Shown here piece by piece: positions 1-13,299 of a DNA stretch of 64,000 nucleotides. The DNA is taken from contig CM056561.1 in the NCBI GenBank assembly GCA_029721515.1, positions 2,706,001 through 2,770,000 of the forward strand, read 5' to 3'. How positions within the stretch are numbered: position 1 is the first letter of the stretch; the number at the start of each line of letters is the position of its first letter. A program made the position numbers and the translations under genes. The notes below the pieces were generated by a model. The model made no database searches, was not told the origin of the DNA, and saw nothing but the letters and a program-made list of their open reading frames with translations. Source of the DNA: Synanceia verrucosa (lineage: Eukaryota; Chordata; Actinopteri; Perciformes; Synanceiidae).

Positions 1-240
1 TACTGTGACAGAGGAAAAGTATTGGATTTTGCCAGACTGTTTCCTCCCAGTGTGTCTGTGTCCATACTGTCCCCTTTGGTGTGCCGAAATTTCAGATTTC
101 AGACAGTGTGCTGAGGAGAGAGCGCAAACTTCAGTGTTGGAAATGTTTGTCTGAGAACAATAATTTCTCTTCTGGATGTAAAGTGGGTTTTTTGCTTTTG
201 CAGAGGAGTTTGTGCACGTGTTGAACAGTGTTTTCTACAG

Positions 241-1874
241 GTCACGGGGAGTACTCGTACCAACAGTCTTCATATGGTGAGCAGGGCTACGATCGATCAT
301 TTGATGAGTCTTCACAGCATTACTATGAAGGAGGTAACAGTTAAACCCTGTGCTTGAGAGCCTCACGACCTCGGTTTCTTTTAACATAACACTACAGTGC
401 ACATGTGTGCTTATAACCCTCCAGGTAACTCTCAGTACAGTCAGCAGCAGGCCCAGTATCAGCAGGGCTCTGGCCAGCAGCAGCCCTTCAGCCAGCAGCA
501 GTACTCCTCTCAACAAGGCTACAGTGGACAGCCACAGGGATACGGTTAGAACAACATAAAGCCTATCCTGTGCATTCACACAAGCACAAACACGCACACA
601 AAACAAACAAAAAAATAAACTGATTGCACCCCCTCTGCTGCAGGTCCGGGCCAGGGAGGATCCTCCCAGTATTCTCAGTATCAGCAGGGTCAAAGCCAAC
701 AGTACGGCTCCTACCGCTCCTCCCAGGGAGGCCCTGGAGCGCCAACGCAGAGGCCCTATGCCTATGAACAGGTACACAATTCTAGATTTTCTGAAACTGG
801 TGGACTCTATATGATATCCAGACAGTTATCTCACTGAGTGCCAACCGTTCTATAAAACAGAAAGTGTCTTGTTCCAGTGTTTTTGTCCATTTTGAGTCAT
901 ATTTCTAGACCCACAGAATATTTTGTACTATGACTCTGAAAACACTGAACAGCTCAAATGAAAGAAGAGACTCTCTATTTCATCATGAAAAAAATGTTTG
1001 TTTTTACCTTGTTCCATTCTTGTTTTATCAGAGGTAGAGTAGAGGACACTTTCACCAAAATCACCACTTTTTGTCCAGATTCTGTTTGGTTTGCTCTCTA
1101 ATCTCTAATCGTCTCCACTTCCTGTTTTGATCTCTGTGGTGTATACCGTCTCTTTATGCTCTGACTACATCTCCCAGAAGCCCCAACATTACTCACAGAC
1201 TGTAAGAGACCATAATCTGTCAAAAAAAAGAAAAACATTTTAATACATCAATGAAACTCAAAGAGTTAATGTAGCAGCAAACAACTACTGTTTGTTTGAA
1301 GATATAGAGGAGTAACCCTCAATCCATATCTGTGCTTTGACGCTGCGCAGGCTGTGCATGCTTTTAATGCATGTTTGTGCATGTGAGCATTACAGCATCA
1401 TTTCTAACCCCCAGACTGACACTATTAGAGCCGTTAGCACTGTTAACTGCCAGACATAGGCTCAGCCATCGCCATGTTGAGAATGGAAATGCTCCCAATC
1501 GCTCTTAGATAATCCCTGATAAATGCTTATTTTGGATGGAATTCACCTGTCCATTTTATAACGACACCCGTGATTCATACCATGCTTGGTGTATTTTTGA
1601 TGCTGCCTTTCTCTGATTTACCAAATTAAAATGCAATAAGATGTAGCACGGTGTACGATAGAGCACACAACCAAACTCCTTTTTAAGTAGCTCAAGGCAT
1701 GAATACTATTAAGACTTCCCTACAGCGCCCAAAGCTGGGTTTGGTCACTGCATTTTTAAATCTAATCATCTCACATAATTTACTAAAAACATGAGGATGC
1801 ATGTGGAATAATGGAGTCATTTAAGTCTAAATCATTTTACATTGCAGGGTCAGTATGGAAATTATCAGCAATAA
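241..1874 (+). CDS. ss18l1: SS18-like protein 1 (CREST), C-terminal exons only (5' end outside window)
   Basis: Four coding exons at 241-333, 425-544, 644-771 and 1848-1874, ending in TAA, give the last 121 residues. The junctions have AG/GT borders with phases 1, 1 and 0. The protein is rich in Q, S, Y and G: it starts HGEYSYQQSSYGEQGYDRSF, continues with QYSQQQAQYQQ and ends YAYEQ-GQYGNYQQ. That ending and the SSQHYYEGG segment are as I know them from SS18L1/CREST; SS18 shares the QYGNYQQ end but differs upstream. The family is a calcium-responsive transcriptional co-activator and a subunit of neuronal BAF (SWI/SNF) complexes, where this low-complexity QPGY region is the activation domain. 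The conserved N-terminal SNH domain lies upstream of the window. The neighbour mtg2 is also next to SS18L1 in human, which supports the call. The last intron (772-1847) carries a TTAA-ended repeat. Confidence 0.93.
832..1269 (+). mobile_element. TTAA-ended non-autonomous DNA element, copy 1 (in ss18l1 intron)
   Basis: About 440 bp, matched by 57377-57817 (reverse) and 61802-62217 (direct) over nearly the whole length. A shared core is TTTATGCTCTGACTACATCT. The right end reads ACTCAAAGAGTTAA. The left end of copy 2 reads TTAACTCTTTGAGTGCC on its sense strand. The two ends are therefore an inverted repeat closing on TTAA. No coding capacity is seen. TTAA target sites and such ends suggest a piggyBac-type non-autonomous element; the family name is an inference. 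Confidence 0.7.
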
Positions 1875-3731
1875 GGCGCCACACTGTGTTCCTGCTGGAC
1901 AAAAAATGATGGTTCAACACTGGCTCGCTGGATCTACGGTGGATTGGAGGATCTGGCTGCATCAGATTTATCCTCCTCTCATTAATCATCACTCTAAATA
2001 TACATAGTCTGTGTGTTGCTGTCCTCGTCTGTTTGCTCACAACAGGGTTGTAGCTGGTAGCTGAAGGTGTGAAGCGAAAGTGTGGCAGTTAAGTAAACCT
2101 TCCATATGGGGACTGAAAATGAGCAGTAAATTCAGTCAATGAGCCTCAGCAAATTGCCTGTATCTTTCTCTTTTGCCTTTATTCCATCCCCTGATTTTAA
2201 TGTTATTTTACCAGCCCTCTTTTTTTTATTCTTTTTCTGGTGCACAGCGCAGGGCCATGGTTTGTGACAATGAGGCTATAAAAAGTAATTTAGCCTTAAA
2301 GGAAATGTTCCTTGATATTTATCTAACAGACTACAGGTTCTGCTCCTGATCCTTGGTGAGACACTGCTATATGGCACGATGAGGGCCTGAATCCTGACTT
2401 GGTTAGGGGGGGTTTGTTTGTGTTCGTCAAACTGTGATGTGTTGCTGTGTGGTCTGACATAATGTGTTTTCACTCTCTGTGTATGTCTTTAATAGACACA
2501 ATAGTTAGCTGACAGACCCAGACTTAAAAGTGTGCATCATTGTCCATGATAAGCATACAGCGTGGTAGTATTTTGGGCAGATATTTTCAGTGGTTTTGCT
2601 CTACGCAGACATATCGTTAAGGGTTAAGAGGGGTCCCATTACTCTGATGCCCATCACTCATGAAAAACAACACATTACCACTTTTGTCTGCACTTTATTT
2701 TGCAGTGACATTGTCTGATATTTTATATTGTTGTGCAATTCAGGCTGTTTTTAACGAATGATCCTCAAAACGCCAAAGTAACACAGGAACAGGACGTTAG
2801 CGTGTCCTGTACCTAATTCAATAAGTGCAATACACTCAGTCATCATGTCGAGGTTGGCTCTTATACATCATTATTTGTCGTTTGTTGACACGCAGTGAAG
2901 GCAAAGACTGCCAGGCGGGTTTGTCTGATGTCATGAAATGTTGCGTTGCAGGTTTCAACTGACATGTCATATTTAAGGAAATGATTTTTCTGTATTAATG
3001 TGACTTATGGACCGTGTAAAGCTTATGGCTTCAGTATTGTTTTTTTCGGTGAAAACTTTTATTGTCATCTTTTGTATCGGATGAAGAGAATAATGTAAAA
3101 CAAAATAAGACAAGGTTATCCATCCATTTTATCTATCTATGATTACAAAATGAGCATATGTTATGTTCTTTACTGATTTATGTATTTCATAAGAAGTCCG
3201 ACGACAGCTCTGGTCATTTCACTTATCGCTGTTTCTTACAGTTTGAGCAGGATTATTAATGTGGCTGTGAGGGTCCAGCTTTGCAGTACATTCTGTAGTA
3301 ACTCAGCTTATCTCAGAGGGGAAAATAACACAACAGTTGCAGCAGGGTTAATCAATAATGGGAGATACATGGCTGTCAAACAGCCAAATTAATATGTACC
3401 ACACAGTGACAATCACAGGCTTCTCTGTACTACACTGGATTTGTATCTGAGTTTCATTTTATCGTGACCTGAACATGTGTGGAAAATCTTTTCTAGTTCT
3501 ATGTAGTGTGTCATCACTGATGTGGGTGGAACGCCATGTTTGTGTGTGTGTTTGTTTGCATGTGTGTGAGAGAGAGAGTGTGTGAGTGTGAGCGAGAGAG
3601 GTTTGGTGTGCATCATCCAAATATGAATGTTATCTACTTATTTATTGTAAGACTGCATTGCCTGATCTTTTCTGCTGTCTTTTGTTACTGTTTGTTATAT
3701 AAAAAAATAAACTGACATTCACCTTTTTTAT
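1875..3731 (+). other. ss18l1: ss18l1 3' untranslated region (inferred extent)
   Basis: No coding exon is visible between the ss18l1 stop codon and an AATAAA at 3706-3711. The stretch is single-copy-looking, AT-moderate sequence with a short GT/GA-rich run near 3540-3600. A long 3' UTR is usual for this gene in vertebrates, so I assign the stretch to it. The exact end is inferred from the poly(A) signal only. Confidence 0.55.
3706..3711 (+). terminator. Poly(A) signal, ss18l1 (candidate)
   Basis: A canonical AATAAA sits in a run of A residues about 1.83 kb after the ss18l1 stop. It is followed by a T-rich stretch (ACCTTTTTTATGTCTGT), as expected of a cleavage downstream element. No closer AATAAA in the sense direction is as well placed. 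Confidence 0.5.
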
Positions 3732-4232
3732 GTCTGTATTTTGTGGATTTATTAAGGACTTGTCAGAATTCACACATGATAACGATGTTGTTATTATTAT
3801 TATTAATACTAATAATAATGTTGTTGTTACTATTAGTATCAGAGCCAGATGTATGCAGAGGCAGGGGTATAGGGTTGTTAATAACTGCCTATATAACAGC
3901 ACAAATAAAAGATGCAAATAATCATCAGATATTTTGGAATTGTCCTTCTGTAGCAACTTATTGAACTAAAATCCGGGAAAGTGTTTAGTTTTGTGTATGT
4001 CTCAAACTTTAGACTTGATTTTATGTAGATACTGTATGTATTAGAGGCATACTAGTGTAATTATTGCCTCCTAATTTTGAAATTATTTATTTTTCATTAT
4101 TATTATTATTATTATAACATTTTGTATTATTTTTAAATTACGTGTGTTTATAGCATTACTATTGCTATTCTATTCAAGCTTCAACAGTCTTTGTGTTGTT
4201 GTAAAAAATTAATATAGTGCTCAACAAATTCA

Positions 4233-4620
4233 CTAGACTACCACCCTTTCTGAAATGGATAATCCACCACTATGTGTAAGCTCTAATCAAAATTATATCT
4301 TTAATGCTAACATATAATTATTGTTGTTATTCAGAAATTTACAAATTTACTGTTTTACAAAAAGATGAAAAGACAGCAAAGCACATTATTAATATTTTCT
4401 GGTTGAGGTGTTAAATTGCAGTTATTTCCTGTCATTCCTGAACAAAAAAAAATGTGTTTTAGTGGTTGTTTGTTATTCTGGATTCATTTCTGACTTCTCA
4501 GTGAATTCCAGTGTATTGGCTCAAAGAGGAGTGAACTCAGTGAGGAAGAAAGAGTCCAGTTAAAGTGGAGGACATGATGCTGGAGCGGTTAAGCTCTGTA
4601 TATGTTGTATACCCTACTTT
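4233..4620 (+). repeat. Dispersed repeat, unknown family (copy A)
   Basis: Shares a long stretch with 20030-20420 (minus), 56560-56880 (minus) and 60455-60870 (plus). Common blocks include TTAGTGGTTGTTTGTTATTC and the segment TGACTTCTCAGTGAATTCCAG. I do not recognise the family. It lies between ss18l1 and mtg2. Confidence 0.7.
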
Positions 4621-4981
4621 TGTTGTAAATTACAGCATATTTCTAAATATTTGGTATCGTCCCTGTCATAGGCCTCCAGCACTGACGGTGGCGGTAGAGA
4701 GCCAAACATAAACAGAATCGCGTAATATTAACTGTCCCTTCACGGGTTCCGTAGTTACAACAGTGCCTGTACAGAAGATAAACATGAAGTAGGTGAGAAT
4801 ATGTCACAGCTATGCCATTTATAAAAATGAAGCATGTCCATCGTAAATTTACATTATAACGAGTACTTCCCTTGTATGAGCCGTGTTTCTGCTCGCTGCC
4901 ACTGATGAGTATTCAGACCAACGGTCGAGGTGACTTTGTCAACCCGCCGTCTGCTAACGCTACTGTCTGCTGAACGGCACC

Positions 4982-7900
4982 ATGTTGGCGACGTTATCGA
5001 GAGTTAAAAGCCCTCACTGGCTTTCTCCAGACACACTTTTACGGTCCGTGTTAGGACGGGAGGGCAGAGGAAATGGGTTCAGGTTGTTCAGCTTCGGTGG
5101 GTCTCCGGTACCGGGACTGTGGAGGCGGAAAGTCACCGCCGGTACCAGAGATGTGAGCGCTTCCTGCACGCTGTACGGAAAAGCTCGAAGAAAACCGAAG
5201 AAAAGCGAGCTGTCTGAGAAGCAGCTGGTATGTCAATAAATACCGTAAAACCTATTATTGTTGTACTGATAAAAAAATATAATCTGTCCATATGTTGCCA
5301 TAAAAACAAAAAAAAATTGGTTAGATTAATTTTTAAATTAAATTAATTAAGTAACTTTGAGTATTTCCATAATGCTATATTTATATGCTACATCTCAGAG
5401 GGAAATACTGTACTTTTCACTGCACTACATTCATTTAGCAGCTTTAGTTTACATGTTTTTATTATATATTAAACATCTGAAATAGTAATGGAAAAAATAG
5501 ATGGCAGAACATGGAACTTAAAAGTATTTTTAATTAATAAAAAAATGTGAAAATGTATTTATTAAAAGAATTATATCATATGCGTCAAGTTTTTGTTATT
5601 ACTTGATAGTTAATTTCATATTTGCATTTATTTTTATACATTTATATCTAATGCACATATTTACATTTAATCTCTATTATACATTACATTATTATTATTA
5701 CATTTAATAATCTATTATTATATGTTATGTCATTTTTATTCTAAAACGTAACAACTATACTTACTTTTGTTTTGGATCAACACACTATTTCTGATACTGA
5801 TAAACTGTTAAACAGCGCTTAAAGTACGGAGTACAGTACTGTTTTTAATGACTTGGTTTTTTACTAGTGACTGTAAACTGTGCAACACGTGATATTTGTG
5901 TTGTTATATTACATTATAATTTCTCAGAAGAATGTAGTACCGTTCAAAATTCATGTACAGCTGATTTCAGTGTAGCTCTTGTTAATAATTTAGTGTAATC
6001 CATCCTATGGTTGTTTTATTGGATTGTCTATCAAAGTATTTCTTTGTTGGGCCCGTAGACTCGTCACTTTGTGGATCATCGGCGTGTGAAGCTGCTGGCC
6101 GGCTCAGGCGGTAAAGGCGTCAGCAGCTTTCACAGTGAGCCACGGAAAGAGTGGGGAGGACCAGATGGAGGCAACGGAGGTGATGGAGGAAGCATCATTA
6201 TCAAGGGTGAGTTGGATGGATGGATGGATGACATCTGGTGTGAGGCATAATACTGGTCTGTTTGTCATCACATCTGTTCTACAGACTTTAAAGCTGCAGA
6301 CGTTCACTTTGGGCAAATAGTTTTTTTTATAAAACATCCTGAGTGTGTGTGTTTTCACCCCAGGGGGTTAAATATATATTATATAAAATATTAAATCTCT
6401 GCTGTAAATATTACATCACCTCTGTAAATATGGGTGTTTTATGTATATTTGTACCTTTTATAGCTCTATATTTATTTCTTATTTATGCGCGCCTTTAAGC
6501 TGAGAGACTCTACAAAATTGTGTTATGCTTGTATAATGACAATAAAGACTCTTGAATCTTGAAATACAGACACTTAAACACAGCTTACGGCATTCAGCAC
6601 CTCTACACAAGACACCATTTAGCGCCAATATGAAATGCACCAGGCTTTCTATTAAAGGTCTGTGGTGACGGAGTTTAAAGAGCAAAAAGACACGAGGATT
6701 GGTCCAACAAATACAACATTCAAAGTCATTTTTACTGTACAAACATAGTTGTTTGAAGCCCAGCCATGTAGTTCTTTGCTTAAATGCTTAAATGATGCTA
6801 AAAATAAAGTGACGAGTTGGGTCAAACTAGGTAGCGCTGATCAAATATGAATCCAGATTCTGTTACTGTAATGCAAAATTCTTGAAAATATATTCAGAAA
6901 GTGTCTCATGTACCACTGTCAAGATATAATAAAATAAAAAAAAATTCTTTAAATGATATTTGCTCAAAGTTACAAGCTTTAGCTTTAATCTGTTAAAATT
7001 TGACTGGCTGAAACGTATTTAGAGTTTGTTGATTTTCGTGAACAGCAGTCACTGACTGAGCTCTGTCATTGACTCCTTATTTACATGATTTCAGCTGACA
7101 AGTTCGTCAAATCGTTGGCGCAAGTCGTTCCAGTTTACAGGGGAGAGGATGGGCAGTCAGGGAGCAGCAAGAACTGTTACGGCAGGAATGGCAGCTCAAC
7201 CTATATTTCAGTGAGTTCATGCATTCAATCATAAATGACAATAATTAATCTTTTAATCCATTAACTGCCTGTCTGACCTGACCTTTGTTTCCATTGCTAA
7301 AGGTACCGTTAGGCACCGTGGTGAAGGAACAGGGACAGACTGTAGTGGACCTTTCTAAGCACGGTCAGGAGTATCTGGCTGTGTTCGGAGGAGCCGGAGG
7401 GAAAGGGAACCGGTTCTTTCTGTCCAATGAGAACCGCGCTCCAATGACGGCAACCCCGGGTATGGCGGGCCAGGAGAGGGTCCTCCAGCTGGAGCTCCGC
7501 ACCATGGCCCACGCCGGACTGGTGAGGGAAAACTCAAGCATTTTTAGGATTAGGATGTTGCTTTTCGACACCACATACTGTATGTAAAATTTCCTCTATC
7601 TATCAGGTGGGGTTTCCAAACGCTGGGAAGTCGTCACTGTTGAGAGCCATCTCCAATGCCAGGCCTGCTGTGGCTGCTTACCCTTTCACTACACTCAACC
7701 CACACGTAGGAATCGTCAGTTACAGGGATCATGAGCAAGTTGCAGGTAGATCATTTTAAGCAAACAATTAAAGTTATAATATGTACCCTTTCTGCACTAA
7801 AATGTCCATATATTTTGTCGAGTTGTGTGCATTATCCCAAATGTTTCCAACAATTTTCAAACCCAATGAGGTACCCTTTCCTCTGGCGTCATATCCTTTT

Positions 7901-8662
7901 TTCGAGTATGCCAAAAACTGTCAGGAATGTACAGTATTTCATTTTTACAATACATGTTTTAGATTTTGGTTAACTAAATATTTTAACCTAGTGATTGATT
8001 TTATTCATCAGGTGTCTGTCACAGAAACAAGCTTAACAAACGTTACCAGAGACATTATGTGAATGCCAGACAGAGTTGGAGAAACACTGATTTCAACATA
8101 AAAAACTGTTTGATGTGGTTTTTAGTCAGCTGATCTGTTTGTTCTGGAGAGGAGGAGACCTCTGTGGTAAAAACCTCCAGAATCACACTTTAGATTGAGA
8201 AATTCTCTGCAACAGAAAACAGCCTATTATTTTACCACGGTATAGTAAAAATTTAATGTTTTTTTTCATGCTCGCTCTGTAGTTGCAGACATCCCCGGCA
8301 TCATTCGAGGAGCTCATCTGAATCGAGGCCTTGGCCTCTCTTTCCTGCGTCACATAGAGCGCTGCCGTTTCCTCCTCTACGTTCTGGACCTGACGGATCC
8401 AGAACCCTGGCTCCAGCTTCAACACCTGCGTTACGAGCTGGACCAGTATGAACCTGGTCTGTCCCGACGCCCTCAGGCTATCATAGCTAACAAAATGGAC
8501 CTACCGGAAGCCCGGGGGAAGCTAGAGACTCTAAAGAGCCATGTTGCCTATCGGGTCATCCCTGTGTCGGCACTAACGGGTCAGAACACTGAGGAGGTCA
8601 TCCTCCACCTCAGAGAACTATATGACGGCTACCTACAGGGGGACAAACCCACTAGGTGGTAG
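4982..8662 (+). CDS. mtg2: Mitochondrial ribosome-associated GTPase 2 (Obg family)
   Basis: Six exons: 4982-5227, 6059-6206, 7095-7210, 7303-7521, 7607-7745 and 8283-8662. They join in frame to 1248 nt, giving 415 residues (human MTG2 is about 406). The N-terminus is rich in R, S and L and poor in acidic residues, as in a mitochondrial presequence. Residues of about 85-240 form the Obg fold, with glycine-rich GGPDGGNGGDGG and GGAGGKGN. The G domain follows: G1 GFPNAGKSS at about 245-253, G2 in YPFTTLNPHVG, G3 DIPG at about 292-295, G4 NKMD at about 359-362 and G5 SAL at about 385-387. All are intact, so the enzyme should bind and hydrolyse GTP. The family acts in late assembly of the large mitochondrial ribosomal subunit. 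I chose the start at 4982 because it is the first ATG with a CACC before it and gives a full presequence. An AATAAA lies at 8735-8740. Confidence 0.96.
6505..6562 (+). repeat. 3' tail of a LINE/SINE-like retroelement
   Basis: Contains ATGACAATAAAGACTCTTGA followed by ATCTTGAA. Variants recur at 28374-28400, 10001-10016 and, reversed, at 35477-35500. A TTGAATCTTGAA end is a common fish retroelement terminus. It lies in mtg2 intron 2. Confidence 0.5.
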
Positions 8663-8734
8663 TAAAAACTACTTCCTCTTGTGCTACCGGCCATTTTTTT
8701 CTCATTTATACATGCAGTTATAAAGTGCTTGATA

Positions 8735-8740
8735 AATAAA
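8735..8740 (+). terminator. Poly(A) signal, mtg2
   Basis: AATAAA 73 nt after the mtg2 TAG stop, followed by T/GT-rich sequence (TTGTGTTTGATTATGG). The spacing is typical of a compact 3' UTR. Confidence 0.75.
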
Positions 8741-11464
8741 ACAGAATTTAATAGTTGTGTTTGATTATGGATTCACTGATTATTATTGCTTGATGTTCTG
8801 ACATGTTTTTTTTTGGATAAAAATGACTATCAGAATGAATGAATATCAGGAGCACAGCCCCTACATGAACCAGCAGAGGGCATGCGTATCACATTTTAAA
8901 TAGCTGAGCATCACATTGAGCTGCTGCTGGTTATACACTGATAATGACACAACCTGTGTCTATGGTCCACAAACAACATTTCATAACATAAATGAATATA
9001 AAGTTATCTAAATGGCAGTGACATTCACCTCAGATCATGAACTGCTGTTTGAACAGGGAATATTTGGTTGACTTTTCTCGCCTGTAGTTTTTTTTTTTTT
9101 GTGTGATTTCTTGAGCCTAAATATAATCTTAGACCTTATTAACTTGGACACCATTGGATACGGTATGTGTGTTGTTTACTTGGTGCTGTAGCCAGATTCT
9201 GGAGGATCCAGTGGTGTGCAGATGACACTGGATGGGAGCTGCTGGTCCGACTCCATGAGGACTTTGCTTCAGCAAGCATCAACAACATGGCCATGAAAAA
9301 AAACAACATACACAAGCATGAATATTATGAATATAGCATCTACAAACTAACAGCTGCCCATTTGATCCCACACAGTGATAATATTACTAAAATATAGTAC
9401 CAAGCATGTTAATGGATGATCAGGAGGCCTGAAGGTAGTCCTCTTAAAACCATGAGGGGCTGCTGCACCAGGATCATTAACAGACAAAAGTGACAAAGCA
9501 ACCATTTGTGAAGTTAAGACAATTCTGATAACCTCATCCTCGTTCATGGATTATTTGCACTCCAGCATGACGTGAATCTCTTTACCCCATATGTGCATCT
9601 GTATCATACATATATGCAAATCTGTCCTCCAGGGGGAGTTTTTGTCCAGATGTAGCATCGTTTTGTTGTGCCATGTGAATATCATGAGTCACAATGAGAG
9701 ATAATAATAAAGTTTATCTTAAACCTGCAAAATTAAAGTTTTACTGACATTGTGATACGGCTTACTGCAATTTTGAAATCACAGGGTGTATTTGTGAAAG
9801 GCAAGGTATGTGTTAAAATGACATTTTATATTGAATAGTGTGGTGCTGCACAGACAGCCTTTGTTTGGAACAGATCCCGACAAAATCACACCGTACACAT
9901 TTTTATATTTTTCAACAAAATTAGAATGATGACATAGAAATCATGTTGCAATATCAGACAAAATAATTGCATTCTTTCATTATCATTCACATGTAGTTAA
10001 TCTTGAATCTTGAAGAGGTTCAGTGTAAACCAAGTGGTCATATTCTGCTGCTCCCCTTTGTCTGAAATATGCAAAAATCTACTTTACAGGCACAGCTAGA
10101 GATCTCCTACCTGGAATATTCTCCTCTCCTTAAGGACTCGGTGAAGGAAGTGAATATTCTCTCCAGTCTCTCTAGCAAGATGCCTGCAGAGCCAAATGTA
10201 TACACAGTATACACATTAGTACAAATTAGTACACAAATATCTCTGCCACATGACAATCAGTCGACACCTTTTCCAGATGGTGATGCAGACGATGTCACTT
10301 AGTTTTCTGGCTCTTTCCTCACCCTCCTCCTCATTTCTTCTCTCATGCTGAGCTGCAGTATGGACAGAGAGAGAGAGAAGTAAAAAAATGATAAACATGA
10401 ACAACAACAAAAAGTTTTATATGAGAAGACATGAACTGTGAAGTCCATGAACAGAAAGTATGTGACACAGCAGCCACCAGATCAGGACAGCCTTTTGGGA
10501 TTGGTTGGTAAAACATTTTATTATTACATTTAATTATTATTATTATTATTATTATTATTACTTTATTTTCATGGCTTTCTGATGACTGTGTGTTCAAAGT
10601 CAGACCCTAAATATCTGGGCAGTGTTGTGTTTATTAACCTTTACATGACAATATTATCTAGAGATCACAGAAAGTACTGAATTTGAAATATGAAAAAAAA
10701 AAATAATAGCTGCATATTTATTTCACTAAATGTTACATCAATGATGATCTATATTAATGACATAGAGATGGTGTTTATTTTACTTTTTTATTGAATTGTT
10801 TAGCTTTTGCTGTACAAACTTGTCATTTATTCAAGTCCATTTTCAAAATGCTGATATTTCTTTTAGAGGTTAAAATCAAACTGCATCTTCTGTGTAATGT
10901 CAAAAATATGCAGGTAAATAATAAAGCACTTACAAGGAAGTGTGATGATTACTGATGCTATCTGATGCTATTCCTGTTATTCCTGTCAGTTGTGTATTTG
11001 TGTGTCCTTCGTGTGTACACATCCATGTCTCTACACATAACAATCATATCATTAAATATGCATGCAGCTTATACCCACAGCCATGTAAAACAAAACACTC
11101 CAAACCGACATTTATTTTTATTTTTGCCTTTCATGTCTCATGCGATTAAATTTTTCACAAAAATCATCTCTTTCATTCGTCTATTTTCTGTCAAATACTG
11201 ACACCTAGTGGTTATACAATAACACATACTGTATCCATGCGTTCCTTTCAACTCGGATATTGGATTAGCGAAAAACACCATTGTCAGCGATTCTATCTGA
11301 TCACTTTGGTATTTTGCACATACAAACGTCATAGCTACATATCCACAGATAGATGTACAAAAGGGTATAGACAATCCAAAGTCAACAAAATGAAAAATTC
11401 TAATTTGCCAGTTGACAGGGAACGTAGCACTGAGTCACAAACCATTTAACGCTATATTTTAGCA

Positions 11465-11770
11465 CTAATATTTAAACACAGATATGAAATTGTGGTAACT
11501 GAGCTTACCCACAGAGTTAACTAACCGTGTGTAGCTACATATTAGCTAACTAGCTGTGTGTGAAAGCAGAGTTAGAGCTACAGTGCTAACTGCTAGGCTA
11601 GCATAGCACTGTTAGCCTCTTTCTATAGCATTAGCCGACAGATTTAATATGTCAGTTTTAAACAAGAGCAGCTGTTTTTCAGCAGTCAAGCTCAGCTAAC
11701 CGCATTGACTGAAAACTACTAAGCTAATGACAAGTTATCTGCCTAGCATCAAATGGCAGATGATGAAAAA
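11465..11770 (+). repeat. Local duplicated segment rich in GCTAAC/GCTAGC, copy 1
   Basis: Matches 13300-13475 in the same orientation. Shared blocks include AACTAGCTGTGTGTGAAAGC, TTAGAGCTACAGTGCTAACT and TTTTCAGCAGTCAAGCTCAG. This copy has extra sequence between the blocks, so one copy has gained or lost internal pieces. Confidence 0.75.
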
Positions 11771-13299
11771 TTAGCAGCTAACTAACTAGCTAGCTGGTGG
11801 AGATGATCAGCCAGCAAGCTAAAGATCCAGATGTGTTATGAGCTGGTAAACCGAGGATCGCATACGGAAACAACAACTAGAATAAGGGATTAAGCCGGGT
11901 TATCTTGGTTACTCTGGCTTAATTTATCCGTGATCCGGTTGCACAAGAGCAGGATGCAGCCATGGTCGGGCAGTATTGCTGTATTAAAAGCTGTTACAGC
12001 CGATTGCATGATCGCTTTTGTTTGTTTGCGTTCCTTCCAAGATGGCGCTGACAGCCAAAATGCACAGCAATGTGATGTCACATTCACATTTTCAACAGCA
12101 TGAAGTTTATATATGAATATTAATCAATATTCATTGTGTTTTGAAGTAAAACTCCCAGAACACACTCAACATGGCAAAAAAAATGCAGACCAACTGAGTA
12201 TATATTTGTTAACTTTGTAAATGATCAAATTTAAAGTGAATTTTACACTTACATTTGTAATTAAGATAAGGATAGCACATTTGGTTGCATCATTATCCAT
12301 GGGATCTAGTTATTGTAATACTAACGCTGTTGACCTTGAAATTTAGATCATGTACGCATGGATAGAGAGTTATGTTTTCCTTTGTTCCATCTCCATTCTC
12401 TGGAATGGCATTATTTTCATTCTAGGTTTGTTATGTCAGGCTTTTTTCCCCTCCTTGGGCCATCACTTTACCTTGAAATAATAATAATAATACATAATAA
12501 TAACATTTAGATGCTGTTTATGAAACTTCTGGCACCTGTACTCACACCCATCTTTAAACTCCAAAAAAACTGACAATTATGCCACTCATCTATTTGCAAC
12601 TGAGATGGTCTGGGACAGAAATTCGTCATTTTCATGATGAAAATGGCTGATAAGATTCTGACAAAAATGACCATCAGTCCAAAGAGGAAAGGGTCGCTCA
12701 TAAAATATTTCAAGTATTATATAGTCCCAGTCTTACAGGCAGCATTCTGCTCTGTGTTGTCAGCCTGCAGGTACTGTTGTGTTTTATTATTGTCATTTCA
12801 ATCATGATTAGTTGGATTACGTACAATGACTGATTACAGCTTGCACTGTTACGATACCATCACACTGACAAAGTCTGTCCAGGCAAAGTTCTTGAAACCA
12901 CTTCTGCAGTAGTTTCTGCTCCAGTAGGTGACAGACAGACAGAGTTAACATGGATTTTTAAATAATATTGACATTACATTTGGAGAGAAGACATGGTTTG
13001 GAAACTACAACAACGCAATGCATTAAAGCAGTTGAAACAGTCCTCGACATCCTGTTACCCACTGTACTTAAAAACATTTCTGGATCAAAAGTCAACGCGG
13101 GGTGAGAAGTTTCACTTACTAACTTTGCCTCCAACGTCCAGTTTCTGACAAATATTTATTTATCATGTCATGCAATATAATTTCAACATTAATCATCTGA
13201 CCAGCGAAGCAAAAAATTCCAGGCGTGAGTTTAAAAAGCTAAACAAACAAAATGTATTTGGAGCAAAATTAAAACTTCCCAGTTCCTTCCCAATCTGCA

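Noticed and set aside
1..240. Possible further ss18l1 exon at the left edge
   Set aside because: No open stretch with the right phase between splice borders; it looks like intron.
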